64,000 bases of DNA. Source: Cupriavidus sp. EM10. Its GTDB lineage: Bacteria > Pseudomonadota > Gammaproteobacteria > Burkholderiales > Burkholderiaceae. The notes beneath the pieces were generated by a model. The model had not been told where the DNA came from. It saw only the letters and a program-made list of their open reading frames with translations, and did not search any database. Position 1 is the first letter of the stretch, and the number at the start of each line of letters is the position of its first letter. The translations under genes and the position numbers were made by a program. The stretch lies in NCBI RefSeq assembly GCF_018729255.1, contig NZ_CP076060.1:1426001-1490000 (forward strand), read 5' to 3'. Of the stretch, positions 1 to 8,331 are shown in pieces.

Positions 1-29
1 AACAACTTCAACGCAGAACCCATCCCGCC

Positions 30-728
30 GTGGTGAATCCCATTCGACTGGTTGGCGCCGCCGACCCGGCCCCCGCAGTGCCCACGCCCGCCCAGAGCGG
101 CGCGGCCTTGCGCGAGCAGGCCTATACCGAAATCAAGCGCCGCATCATTGCGTGCGAGTTCCGCCCGGGCGAACCGCTGAACGAGGCCCAGGTGGCCGCA
201 CTGCTGGGCCTGGGCCGCACGCCCGTGCACCAGGCGCTGCATCGGCTGGAGGTGGAAGGGCTGGTGTCGATCCTGCCGCGCAAGGGCGTGCTCGTGACGC
301 CGCTGTCGCTCAATGAGGTGCTCGACATGATCGAGGTGCGTGCCACCAACGAAGTGCTGTGCGCCACGCTGGCCTGCGAGCGCGGCCACGACAGCGATTT
401 CAAGGCGATGCGCGACATCGTCGACCGCTCGCCAGACCTGATCGCGCGCCGCGATATCCCGGCGCTGGCCTCGCTGGACCTGAAGTTCCACACCGCCATG
501 TCGGCCGCCTCGCGCAACCGCGTTTTGGCCGAACTGCTACGCGGCCTGCACGAGAAGCAGGCGCGTTTCTGGTTCCTCTCGCTGTCCGATCCGCAGCACC
601 TGGAGAACGTCTACCAGGAGCACCTGGAAATCGTCGACGCCCTGGAGCGGCGCGACGTACCGGCGGTGCGCGAGGCCATCCGCGAACATATCGACGAATT
701 CCGGAAGAACATCATCCGGACACTCTGA
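30..728 (+). CDS. GntR-family transcriptional regulator, FCD (FadR-like) subfamily
   Basis: Cytoplasmic DNA-binding regulator of 232 residues, about the family size. The N-terminal winged helix-turn-helix covers roughly residues 28-92 (NEAQVAALLGLGRTPVHQAL is the recognition region). The C-terminal FCD ligand domain spans about 96-222, and its usual metal ligands are visible as Asp150, His154, His198 and His220, so a small carboxylate ligand bound through a metal is likely. The start used is the GTG at 30; because it lies at the window edge, a start further upstream cannot be excluded. It sits 35 bases ahead of the DUF2848, amidase and MFS genes on the same strand and probably regulates them. 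The ligand is unknown. Confidence 0.9.
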   Translation: MVNPIRLVGAADPAPAVPTPAQSGAALREQAYTEIKRRIIACEFRPGEPLNEAQVAALLGLGRTPVHQALHRLEVEGLVSILPRKGVLVTPLSLNEVLDMIEVRATNEVLCATLACERGHDSDFKAMRDIVDRSPDLIARRDIPALASLDLKFHTAMSAASRNRVLAELLRGLHEKQARFWFLSLSDPQHLENVYQEHLEIVDALERRDVPAVREAIREHIDEFRKNIIRTL

Positions 729-763
729 CCGACCCTTTTCCCCTCGTAACAAGGTAGTACGCA

Positions 764-1440
764 ATGCCGACACTGCATCTCCAGGTAGCCGGCGGGGCGC
801 GCTCGCCCTCGACATCGAACGACTGATCATCGCCGGCTGGACCGGCCGCGACATGGAAGCCGTCCAGCACCATATCGACGAACTGAAGGCCATCGGCGTC
901 AAGCCGCCCGCCACGGTGCCCACGTTCTATCCGCTGGCCGCCCAGCTGCTGACCACCGACGACGTGCTGGAAGTGCCGCGCGACGATTCGTCGGGCGAAA
1001 CCGAATTCGTGCTGCTGCAGGGCGCCGACGCGCTGTATATCGGCATCGGCTCGGACCACACCGACCGCAAGGTCGAGGCGTACGACGTGACCGTGTCCAA
1101 GCAGATGTGCGCCAAGCCGACGGGCCGCGAAGTATGGCGTTTCGATGAGGTGGCCGATCACTGGGATACCCTGGAAATGCGCTGCTGGCGCGTCCGCGAC
1201 GGCCAGCGCGCGCTGTACCAGGAAGGCAAGGTCACGCGCCTGCTGGACCCGCGCGACCTGATCGAGCGCCTGACCGGCGAATCGCAACTGCCGGCCGGTA
1301 CCGCGATGTTCTGCGGCACCCAGGCCGTCATCGGAGAAATGGGCCACGGCGAATCGTTCGAAGTGGAACTGCACGATCCCGTGCGCAACCGCAGCCTGCG
1401 CCACGCCTATCGCGTGGAAACGCTGGCCGTCGCCGAGTGA
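764..1440 (+). CDS. DUF2848 family protein (apparent 1-base frameshift near 794-799)
   Basis: The downstream frame from about 799 to 1440 encodes a DUF2848-type protein; the family has no firm function but often sits beside amidases and hydrolases of catabolic operons. The natural start appears to be the ATG at 764 (MPTLHLQVAGG), which is in another frame. The two frames join if one G is restored in the run at 794-797, giving a 225-residue protein; the joined sequence then reads through ALALDIERLIIAGWTGRD without a break. I treat this as a base missing from the assembly, not as a pseudogene. The stop overlaps a possible GTG start of the amidase gene, suggesting translational coupling. Confidence 0.75.
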
Positions 1441-1448
1441 CTGGCGCC

Positions 1449-2771
1449 ATGACTGCACCGACCATTGCCGAACTGGCTGCCGCCCTGGCGGCGGGCCGCA
1501 CCACCAGCGTTGCGTTGACCGAAGATGCGCTGGCCCGCATCGATCGCCACATGCAGGCGGGCGGCGCGGCGTTCATGAGCGTCGACGCCAAGGGCGCGCT
1601 GGCCCAGGCCCACGCAGCCGACCAGGCGCGCGCCGCCGGCTATGTGGCATCGCCGCTGGCCGGGCTGCCGGTATCGATCAAGGACCTGTTCGATGTGCGC
1701 GGCCAGGTGACGCGTGCCGGTTCGAAGGCGCTGGACGGCAACGCCCCGGCCCAGGCCGACGCCCCGGCCGTGGCGCGTCTGCGCGCCGCCGGTGCCGTGC
1801 TGATCGGCCGCACCAATATGAGCGAATTCGCGTTCTCGGGCCTTGGCCTGAACCCGCACTACGGCACGCCGCGCACGCCGTTCGATCCCGACCGCATCAG
1901 CGGCGGTTCCACCTCGGGCGGCGCCGTGAGCGTGGCCGAGCAGATGGCCGTGGCCGCGCTAGGCACCGACACCGGCGGATCGATCCGCATTCCGTCGGCC
2001 TTCTGCGGCCTGACAGGCTTCAAGCCCACCGCCCGCCGCGTGCCGCTGGACGGCGCCGTGCCGCTGTCCACTTCGCTCGACTCGGCCGGCCCGCTGGCCC
2101 GCTCGGTGGCCTGCTGCGCGGCGATGGATGCCGTGCTCAGCGGCGAGACGCTGGACACGCGCGCCGCCGACCTGCGCGGCCTGCGCCTCTACGTGACGCG
2201 AGACTTCGTGGCCGATGGCGTTGAAGCCGAGGTGGCGCAGGCGTTCGACGCCACGCTGGCAAAGCTGTCTGCGCAGGGTGCCCAGATCGTGGAATTTGCC
2301 CTCCCCGAACTGCGCCGCCTGCCCGAGATCAACGCCGCCGGCGGCCTGACCGCTGCCGAGGCCTGGACCTGGCACCGCGAGCTGTTGCGGACCAAGGGCG
2401 ATCAGTACGACCCGCGCGTGGCCCAGCGCATCCGCCGTGGCGAGAAACTGACCGCTACCGACTACATCGTCCTGCTGGCCGAGCGCCGCGCCATGCAGCA
2501 ACGCGCTGCCGGGCTGCTGCGCGATGCCGATGCCTGGCTGATGCCGAGCGTGGCGGTGCGTCCGCCGCGCCTGGACGCCCTGGCGCGCGACGAGGACTTC
2601 TTTGCCATCAACGGCCTGGTGCTGCGCAACGCGAGCGTGATCAATTTCCTCGACGGCTGCGCGGCGTCGCTGCCGATGGGCGAGGGCATGGGCCTGGGCG
2701 TCTGCGGCCTGCACGGCAGCGATGCCCGCGTGCTGCAGGTGTCCGCGGCCATCGAGCAGGCGCTGGCCTGA
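1449..2771 (+). CDS. Amidase, amidase-signature family
   Basis: Hydrolyses a C-N amide bond through a Ser-cisSer-Lys triad. Counting from the ATG at 1449, the catalytic residues are Lys78 (VSIKDL), cis-Ser154 (SGGSTSGG) and nucleophile Ser178 (DTGGSIR); the 24-residue spacing between the serines is the one typical of the family. The protein has 440 residues. An in-frame GTG at 1437 overlapping the preceding stop is an alternative start. The substrate is unknown; the flanking MFS importer and GntR regulator argue for a catabolic role on an imported compound and not for GatA function. A paralogue with the same triad lies at 39010-40389. Confidence 0.88.
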   Translation: MTAPTIAELAAALAAGRTTSVALTEDALARIDRHMQAGGAAFMSVDAKGALAQAHAADQARAAGYVASPLAGLPVSIKDLFDVRGQVTRAGSKALDGNAPAQADAPAVARLRAAGAVLIGRTNMSEFAFSGLGLNPHYGTPRTPFDPDRISGGSTSGGAVSVAEQMAVAALGTDTGGSIRIPSAFCGLTGFKPTARRVPLDGAVPLSTSLDSAGPLARSVACCAAMDAVLSGETLDTRAADLRGLRLYVTRDFVADGVEAEVAQAFDATLAKLSAQGAQIVEFALPELRRLPEINAAGGLTAAEAWTWHRELLRTKGDQYDPRVAQRIRRGEKLTATDYIVLLAERRAMQQRAAGLLRDADAWLMPSVAVRPPRLDALARDEDFFAINGLVLRNASVINFLDGCAASLPMGEGMGLGVCGLHGSDARVLQVSAAIEQALA

Positions 2772-2843
2772 CACCGTACCTGTAACACCGGCCGGATTCC
2801 CACGGCCGCCGCAGTGAAGCGCCAGCACAGCGCAATGCGAGAG

Positions 2844-2866
2844 GGCGCCGCCAACGTAGCGGCGCC
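2844..2866 (+). other. Intercistronic hairpin between amidase and MFS genes
   Basis: Perfect 8-bp stem GGCGCCGC / GCGGCGCC with a 7-base loop and no following T run. It is more likely an mRNA-stability or processing element than a terminator, because the next gene follows on the same strand. Confidence 0.4.
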
Positions 2867-2896
2867 CCGCCAACCACACCCAAGGAGTAGTCACCG

Positions 2897-4220
2897 ATGT
2901 CTTCCGTGATGAGCGGCGCCCCCGGCGCCCTGGAGAGCCTGCCGCCCGCCCAACTGGCGCAGCAACGCAACGAGGCGTACCGCAAGATCACCGTGCGCCT
3001 GATCCCTTTCTCGTATTCCTGTTCATCCTGGCCTGGATCGACCGCGTCAACGTTGGCTTTGCCAAGCTGCAGATGCTGCAGGACCTGCAGTTCAGCGAAG
3101 CCGTGTACGGGCTGGGCGCGGGGATTTCTTCATCGGCTACTTCCTGTTCGAAGTGCCGAGCAACCTTCTGCTGGAGAAGATCGGCGCGCGCAAGACGCTG
3201 GCGCGCATCACCATCCTGTGGGGCCTGGCCTCGATGGCAATGATCTTCGTCAAGACGCCGACGCAGTTCTACACGCTGCGCTTCATGCTGGGCATCTTCG
3301 AAGCCGGCTTCTTCCCCGGCGTGGTGCTCTACCTGACCTACTGGTTCCCGGCCGCACGGCGCGCACGCATCAATGGCCTGTTCATGACGTCGTTCGCCAT
3401 CGCGGGCGTGGTCGGCGGCCCGCTGGCGGGCTTCATCATGAGCGCGATGGACGGCGTGGACGGCCTGGCCAACTGGCAATGGCTGTTCGTGATCGAAGGC
3501 ATTCCGTCGGTGCTGGCCGGTATCGCGGTGCTGATGTACCTGCCCGAGAAGCCGGTCAACGCGAAATGGCTGTCGCAGCAGGAACAGGCCATCGTCACGC
3601 AGGACATCGAGCAAGAGGCACGCGACCCGGCCAAGCATTCGTCGCTAAAAGGCGCCTTCGCCAACTCGCGCGTCTGGATCTGCGCGGCGATCTACTTCTG
3701 CGTGGTTAGCGGCAACGCGACCATCGCGTTCTGGTCGCCATCGATCATCAAGGAACTGGGCGTGCAGGGCAACCTGCAGATCGGCCTGGTCTCGGCCATC
3801 CCGTTCGTGGCGGGCACGATCGCCATGGTGCTCAACGGCATCCACTCGGACCGCACCGGCGAGCGCCGCATGCACTGCGCGCTGGCCACGCTGCTGGCCG
3901 CCGTGGGCCTGACGCTGACGGGCTTCTGGCTGCACAGCGCCGTACTGGCCCTGATCGCACTGACCCTGGCCTCGGTCGGCATCCTGGCCGCCTTCCCGGT
4001 CTTCTGGTCGCTGCCCTCGGCCTTCCTGGCCGGCACGGCCGCCGCCGGCGGCATCGCGCTGATCAACTCCATCGGCAACCTGGCCGGTTTCGTGGCACCG
4101 TACATGATCGGCTGGTTCAAGACGACCACCGGCCAGCTGGCATCGGGACTGTATTTCGTGGCGGCGCTGGAAGCCTGCGCCACCGTCCTGGTGATCGCCT
4201 TCATCCGCGCCCGCCAGTGA
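2897..4220 (+). CDS. MFS transporter, anion:cation symporter type (two apparent 1-base frameshifts)
   Basis: Inner-membrane major facilitator of the group that imports organic anions such as tartrate, phthalate or glucarate. The N-terminal frame (from MSSVMSGAPG at 2897) breaks after 3010, where one C is missing (CCT TTC then CTC GTA expected). It breaks again at 3125-3127, where one T is missing before TTC TTC ATC. Restoring both bases gives one frame of about 441 residues, the usual family length, running through FILAWIDRVNVGFAKLQML and GYFLFEVPSNLLLEKIGARK, a typical first MFS loop. The C-terminal part is intact to 4220. It probably imports the substrate of the upstream amidase; the actual substrate cannot be read from sequence. 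Confidence 0.82.
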
Positions 4221-4226
4221 TTTGCG

Positions 4227-4264
4227 GCAAGGCGTCAGGGGACTGGATTCCCCCGACGCCTTGC
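4227..4264 (+). terminator. Strong hairpin after the MFS gene
   Basis: Ten-bp arms GCAAGGCGTC (4227-4236) and GACGCCTTGC (4255-4264), with further G/C pairing inside. It lies 6 bases past the MFS stop. There is no T tract, so termination would be imperfect or factor-dependent. Confidence 0.5.
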
Positions 4265-4363
4265 GATACAATCCGCATCCTTATTGCGCCGCAGGCTGAA
4301 GTAACGCCCGCGGCACGAACCGGATCCCGGCGCGCAACGCGCCAACAGCAAGCCACAAGCAGG

Positions 4364-4392
4364 AAAAGGCGGGCAGTCCAGCCGCCTTTTTT
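4364..4392 (+). terminator. Rho-independent terminator upstream of tRNA-Leu
   Basis: Stem AAAAGGCGG (4364-4372) / CCGCCTTTT (4382-4390) with a 9-base loop and a run of six T (4387-4392). Confidence 0.75.
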
Positions 4393-4419
4393 GCTTTGTG
4401 AATGCCCGGTTCCAGGACT

Positions 4420-4506
4420 GCGAGGGTGGCGAAATTGGTAGACGCACCAGGTTTAGGTCCTGACGCCAGCAATGGTGTAGGGGTTCGAGTCCCCTCCCTC
4501 GCACCA
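4420..4506 (+). tRNA. tRNA-Leu (anticodon UAG)
   Basis: 87 bases with encoded 3' CCA. The acceptor arms GCGAGGG / CCCTCGC pair fully, the anticodon loop reads TTTAGGT (anticodon TAG), a long variable arm typical of class II tRNA follows, and the T arm is GGGGTTCGAGTCCCC. An integrase remnant begins about 50 bases downstream, so this tRNA was probably a phage or island attachment site. Confidence 0.97.
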
Positions 4507-4554
4507 CGATTTCTTTTGAAATCAGTGACTTAGCGCTGCCGCACTGGCAAAAAT

Positions 4555-4722
4555 TTAGCCAGTTTTTGCCGGTTTGGCTCCTGATTTGCCAGCTTTTTTG
4601 CCAGCATTCCCGGCGAACTTCTTCACGGCCCGATTCCCCGCTTCGGCATCCGCCGACGGCATCCAGCGGCCGTACACGCGGGCGATCATTGTCCAGTCAG
4701 CGTGCCCCACCCAATTTCGTAT
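4555..4722 (-). pseudogene. C-terminal remnant of a phage-type tyrosine integrase
   Basis: The minus strand encodes the last 55 residues of a tyrosine recombinase. The tail motif WVGHADWTMIARVYGRW carries the Gly-His pair and the catalytic Tyr of RVYGRW, followed by a Lys/Ala-rich tail and a TAA stop. The N-terminal 80-85 percent of the enzyme is missing: upstream of about 4720 the sequence switches to a terminase-like gene on the other strand. Position next to the 3' end of tRNA-Leu is where such integrases reside. Non-functional remnant. Confidence 0.75.
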
Positions 4723-4835
4723 CCTGGGCGCTGGGCCAGTATCCGGACGCGGAGTTCATTCACACGTCGTACAGCGCGAAGCTGGCGGCAAAGAACTCTG
4801 CGGGCACACGCGAGATGCTGGGCGTCCCCGCCTAA
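4722..4835 (+). pseudogene. Internal fragment of a phage terminase large subunit
   Basis: The plus strand encodes WALGQYPDAEFIHTSYSAKL and then AAKNSAGTREML, matching the N-terminal ATPase region of terminase large subunits (the SYSxxLA stretch between Walker A and B). Neither the start nor the rest of the protein is present; the frame closes at 4833-4835. It abuts the integrase remnant with almost no gap, so the two mark a deletion junction inside a former prophage. Confidence 0.6.
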
Positions 4836-5302
4836 CCGAAAATCAGGGCGTTGCTCAAGTCCTGCATAGGGGGATGCCTTCAAAAGATCTCGTTACAGGC
4901 AGCGCGAGCCCCTGCTTGCGTTGAGTTCCGCGCGTTCAGTGACTGTCGATGCAAGGATGCCAAGGATCGTTACCGCGACCAGACGTGCGACGGCTGAACT
5001 TCTCAGACCTATGCTGAGTGCCTCGCGCCACGACGATTTCCTGAAATCCATATCGACCCGCGATCGATGTTATGTAGCCCCGCTGTCGTGGGGTCGAGGA
5101 AAGTGAGGCCGAGGTGTAGGCGTGTGTATGCGAGCCCCGGGATATGCCGGACATTCATGGCGAGCCTCCCCAGACCGCTCGACTATCGAAGTCCGGTCGG
5201 GCAACCAGGCCCGGTTGCCCGCGGACTTCCGTTCTCGGCCATGAGCGGTCAGTCCGGTTCGCCCGGATATACTCTGGGGACTAGCGGCAGCTTATTTTGA
5301 AG
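4836..5302. other. Gene-free stretch in the accessory patch
   Basis: No convincing coding frame is visible on either strand over about 460 bases. Its only distinct structure is the large dyad at 5188-5229. Composition is lower in GC than the flanking core genes. I did not find a second copy of the tRNA-Leu 3' end here that would mark the far attachment site. Confidence 0.5.
5188..5229. repeat. Large imperfect palindrome (hairpin)
   Basis: Outer arms GAAGTCCG (5188-5195) / CGGACTTC (5222-5229) and inner arms CGGGCAACC (5198-5206) / GGTTGCCCG (5213-5221), with a 6-base loop and a 2-base bulge: 17 paired bases in 42. There is no T tract on either side. Function unknown; it could be a REP-like element or a cruciform. 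Confidence 0.6.
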
Positions 5303-5722
5303 ATGATATTTGGCAGCAGACAGGACTTTGCGATCGAGGTAATGATGGAGCCCGATCTGACGCCGCCATCCGCCGTCTACGGCCGAATGCGAGTATGGTG
5401 CAAAGGCGTCCAGTTCGGGGATTTTTCGGATCCGAGGTGTGCGCTGTATCCAGCGTATCTTGGATTCAAGGAACTACTGCAGATACTCCCTGAACTATGG
5501 CTGGAAGACCTCGACGGCCTGGGCGATCTACAACTGGCGGACCGAGTGGATCTGTTGCTGTACGGTGCTCGAGGCGATCAACTAATCGATGACGCTCGCA
5601 CTGTTGATGAGTGTCAACGCGACTGGCGCATCCACAGGCGCTTTAGCTTCCTAAATAATTGGGGGGAGCAGTTCGATCGCGATACCAAGTCTTTCATTTT
5701 TGCCCGCCGTCGCGCAAAGTAA
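5303..5722 (+). CDS. Imm42-like immunity protein (hypothetical)
   Basis: A 139-residue soluble protein whose opening MIFGSRQDFAIEV, followed by a GRMRVWCKGVQFGDF segment, resembles the Imm42 family of immunity proteins from polymorphic toxin and contact-dependent inhibition systems. This is a motif-level resemblance that I cannot confirm by search. The ATG at 5303 is preferred over a TTG at 5297 because the family begins this way. Codon use is less GC-biased than in neighbouring core genes, consistent with horizontal acquisition. No cognate toxin gene is visible upstream, where a CDI toxin would be expected. Confidence 0.55.
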   Translation: MIFGSRQDFAIEVMMEPDLTPPSAVYGRMRVWCKGVQFGDFSDPRCALYPAYLGFKELLQILPELWLEDLDGLGDLQLADRVDLLLYGARGDQLIDDARTVDECQRDWRIHRRFSFLNNWGEQFDRDTKSFIFARRRAK

Positions 5723-5926
5723 AGATCCTTGTTCGTACGTCCGATGTAGAGGAAGTTATATCGTTGCAGACTTCGCTACTTGATGTCACAACGGCTATTC
5801 AGCATTTTCTCAAATGGTTCGAAGATTCTGCGGCGCTGCTCTCGAGCCCCCGCACCCTCGTTCAAATCAATCCTAGGGCGGGGATCGGCCACAACCCGTC
5901 GGCCGCCACGTTCACGGAAACCAGTA

Positions 5927-6460
5927 CTATTCGTCGAGCAACTGCAAGATCCTGTTGAGCAAATGAAGCTGCTGCTCATACAAGACTGAAGCCGTCCCGC
6001 CGTGAACATGGCCAGATGACTTCAATTCGATTCGTCGTATCGACTCCGCTGTTAGGCTGCGTACCGCATTGATGCGTTTATGGGCATTTGCGAGGCCGCG
6101 ATCGGCACCGAGATACCATTCGTAGACGACGTCCACCTCCTTACGCAACTCATTCTGGTTCAGTCGGTCATAGCTCACCGTGAGAGCCGTCGCGTTCATG
6201 GAAAGCAAAAGGCCCGCGCCAGCCGTAGCTGTAAGCGTATTCTCGTTCCGCTCAAGATAAATCGGCTTGGTATACAGAAGCTCGCGAAAGAAGTCCATAC
6301 AGGTCGAGACATTGCCTAACCCTTCCAGGGAAATCTGTAGCACTTGCTCGTTGCGCGGAGCTCCGGGATGAAAGTCACATACAAAGCGGAGTAGCAATGC
6401 CGAGCCAACCTGCTCGCATTGAGTGACGTACAAGTCTTCAGGCGGTATTGCAATAGCCAT
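5927..6460 (-). CDS. Hypothetical protein
   Basis: Predicted 177-residue soluble protein (MAIAIPPEDLYVTQCEQVGS start) without signal peptide or membrane segment. I do not recognise the family. The second half is rich in charged residues and may be helical (RKEVDVVYEWYLGADRGLAN onward). It is convergent with the Imm42-like gene, with about 200 bases between their stops, and shares the relaxed base composition of the accessory patch. It could be another immunity or cargo protein. Confidence 0.5.
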   Translation of the reverse strand: MAIAIPPEDLYVTQCEQVGSALLLRFVCDFHPGAPRNEQVLQISLEGLGNVSTCMDFFRELLYTKPIYLERNENTLTATAGAGLLLSMNATALTVSYDRLNQNELRKEVDVVYEWYLGADRGLANAHKRINAVRSLTAESIRRIELKSSGHVHGGTASVLYEQQLHLLNRILQLLDE

Positions 6461-6707
6461 GATTTCCCTCGCAGATGTAACTGACGAGCGAATGGTATCA
6501 ACTGCGCCGCGATGGCACGGTCAACAGCCGCTATCGGGAAAGCTGGCTGTCCCTTGTGGGTCGATACACGACCTTGCGTGATGCGACCCGAACAATCGGT
6601 CCTGCGCTTCGCATTTGGCTTCATGGCATACAGACGGGGCAATTCCGGTCAGTATTTCCGAATCCGAGTTCACCAGGTAGTCAGGCGCTGTCGTCTTAAG
6701 CGCCCAA

Positions 6708-6995
6708 TCAAGGCCGATGCGTCCGCAACCAATCCTTCAACGCATCATTCATCCTGGTCTTCCAGCCATCGCCGCTTGAACGGAAGGCGTCCAGCACGTC
6801 CGCGTCATAGCGGATGCTGACCAGCTCCTTGGTGCTGGCGAGTTTCGGCCGGCCCCGGGCTCTTTTGGCCAGGGGTTCCATGGCGCGCATCTGTTCGGCT
6901 GATACCTCGAAGGTGTCCGGGTCTTGCGCGATGCCCCGGTTGATTGCCGCGTCTTCCTCGTCCGTCGGCATGACGATCTTAGGTTTGGTCGACAT
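6708..6995 (-). CDS. BrnA-family antitoxin
   Basis: 95 residues. The C-terminal half (KELVSIRYDADVLDAFRSSG then WKTRMNDALKDWLR) is the ribbon-helix-helix DNA-binding region of BrnA antitoxins, which normally neutralise the RNase toxin BrnT and repress their own operon. The N-terminal half is acidic and probably the toxin-binding part. brnT normally lies immediately upstream, which here means positions above 6995; no BrnT-like frame is visible there, so this is an orphan antitoxin or a degraded module. Confidence 0.75.
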   Translation of the reverse strand: MSTKPKIVMPTDEEDAAINRGIAQDPDTFEVSAEQMRAMEPLAKRARGRPKLASTKELVSIRYDADVLDAFRSSGDGWKTRMNDALKDWLRTHRP

Positions 6996-7300
6996 AGTTG
7001 GTCACCTCACGCCAAAACTTTGGTAACGGTTCCAGGAACGGCAAGGCGTTGGCTCTCGCCTCGAAGTTCGGCTAGTTCGACGCCCCGAAGCGGTAACGCA
7101 AAAATATTTGCAGCTGCAGATTATTGGCCGTTCCTGGCGAATCGGCCTTGAGGCAGGACATCTCCGGCGCAGCCGATGCATCTCGCCATCCACGGCGATA
7201 CGGATAGGGTTTGACCGGATGTCATCGCCCGGGCCTTGTTTTGACAGTGTTTTTTCCGCGCAGGTCGGCGTTTCTCCACTTTTCGTCCCATCTGACAGCC
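6996..7300. other. Non-coding spacer between the brnA-like gene and the dioxygenase operon
   Basis: No supported gene. The half nearer 6996 would normally hold brnT but has no matching frame. The far end leads into the promoter and operator of the dioxygenase operon. Confidence 0.4.
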
Positions 7301-7328
7301 TTGCCATCCGGCCGGAAACGACCATAAT
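7301..7328 (+). promoter_or_regulatory. Candidate sigma-70 promoter of the hydroxyquinol operon
   Basis: TTGCCA (7301-7306), 16-base spacer, CATAAT (7323-7328); each hexamer matches consensus at five of six positions. The predicted transcription start falls inside the palindrome at 7328-7341, so the arrangement fits repressor blocking. Confidence 0.5.
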
Positions 7329-7341
7329 GCAAACGTTTGCA
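7328..7341. promoter_or_regulatory. LacI-type operator O1 (TGCAAACGTTTGCA)
   Basis: Perfect 14-bp palindrome with a central CG, the hallmark of LacI/GalR-family operators. It lies at the predicted transcription start, just ahead of the AAGGAG ribosome-binding site (7346-7351) and ATG (7357) of the dioxygenase. The 12-bp core recurs at 11403-11414 before the porin gene, and a LacI-family regulator is encoded in the same cluster. Confidence 0.7.
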
Positions 7342-7356
7342 AAGCAAGGAGCGGAA

Positions 7357-8295
7357 ATGGATACACAACACCGGGTCCCGGTGGACGAGCCTCTCGCCAC
7401 GCTGGCCCTGATCCAGGATGAGGCCTCGGTGACCGAGGTTGTCCTGCAGGCGATGGCGAAGACCGAAGACGCCCGCCTGCGCGCCGTGATGGCTGCGCTG
7501 GTCTCGCATCTGCACGCGTTCCTGCGCGAGGTCCGGCCTACCGACGAAGAGTTCGAGCGGGCGCTGGCGTTTATCGCCGCGCTCGGACACGCGACCCACG
7601 CCACCAACAACGAGGTGGTACTGGCCGCCGATGTGCTGGGCCTGTCGACGCTGGTTACGACGATCAACAACAGCACGCAGGGCGGTCGCACGCCCGGTGC
7701 GCTGCTGGGGCCGTTCTATCGCGCCAACGCACCGCGCTACCAGTGTGGCGATTGCGTGGTGCAGGACGACGCGCCCGGCATGCCGCTGTTCGTCAGCGGC
7801 ACGGTACGGGCGACCGACGGCTCCGTGCTGCCCGGTGCGATGGTCGAAGTCTGGCAGGCATCGCCGGTAGGCCTGTACGACAACCAGGACCCCCGCCAGC
7901 CCGATCGCAACCTGCGGGGGATGTTCCACACCGACGCGGACGGCCACTATCACTTCCGCACGGTGCGTCCCGCCGGCTATCCGGTGCCGACCGATGGCCC
8001 GGTTGGCGCGCTGCTGGCAGCCCAGCAACGGCACCCGTTCCGGCCCGCGCATATCCATTTCATCGTCGCGGCGCCGGGCTACCGCACGCTCGTCACGCAG
8101 GTATTCGCCGACGATTCCGACATCCTGGAAACCGACGTCACGTTCGGCGTGCATCGGCAACTGGTGGGCGCCTTCCGGCTCGTGGAAATGGGATGGAGCC
8201 CGTGGGGCGAGATGCCGGCGCCGTACTACACGCTGCAATTCGATTTCACGCTCGAACCGGGCGAGCAGACGTTTCCGACGCCTCCCATCGACTGA
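7357..8295 (+). CDS. Intradiol ring-cleavage dioxygenase, hydroxyquinol 1,2-dioxygenase type
   Basis: Cleaves hydroxyquinol (1,2,4-trihydroxybenzene) between the ortho hydroxyls with O2 to give maleylacetate; cytoplasmic Fe(III) enzyme. The 312-residue protein has the helical N-terminal dimerisation domain (about 1-110) and the catalytic beta-sandwich, with iron ligands Tyr174 (VGLYDNQ), Tyr208 (AGYPVP), His232 and His234 (RPAHIH). The stretch PTDGPVGALL followed by HPFRPAHIHF is closer to hydroxyquinol than to catechol dioxygenases, and the maleylacetate reductase in the cluster agrees. The start at 7357 has an AAGGAG site 5 bases upstream. A catechol or chlorocatechol activity cannot be excluded. 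Confidence 0.88.
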   Translation: MDTQHRVPVDEPLATLALIQDEASVTEVVLQAMAKTEDARLRAVMAALVSHLHAFLREVRPTDEEFERALAFIAALGHATHATNNEVVLAADVLGLSTLVTTINNSTQGGRTPGALLGPFYRANAPRYQCGDCVVQDDAPGMPLFVSGTVRATDGSVLPGAMVEVWQASPVGLYDNQDPRQPDRNLRGMFHTDADGHYHFRTVRPAGYPVPTDGPVGALLAAQQRHPFRPAHIHFIVAAPGYRTLVTQVFADDSDILETDVTFGVHRQLVGAFRLVEMGWSPWGEMPAPYYTLQFDFTLEPGEQTFPTPPID

Positions 8296-8331
8296 CCATC
8301 CCGGCAACCCACGCATTCACTGTCCCACACC

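Noticed and set aside
6316..6642. Possible 108-codon gene on the minus strand
   Set aside because: It overlaps the better 177-residue frame at 5927-6460, has no ribosome-binding site and no recognisable sequence.
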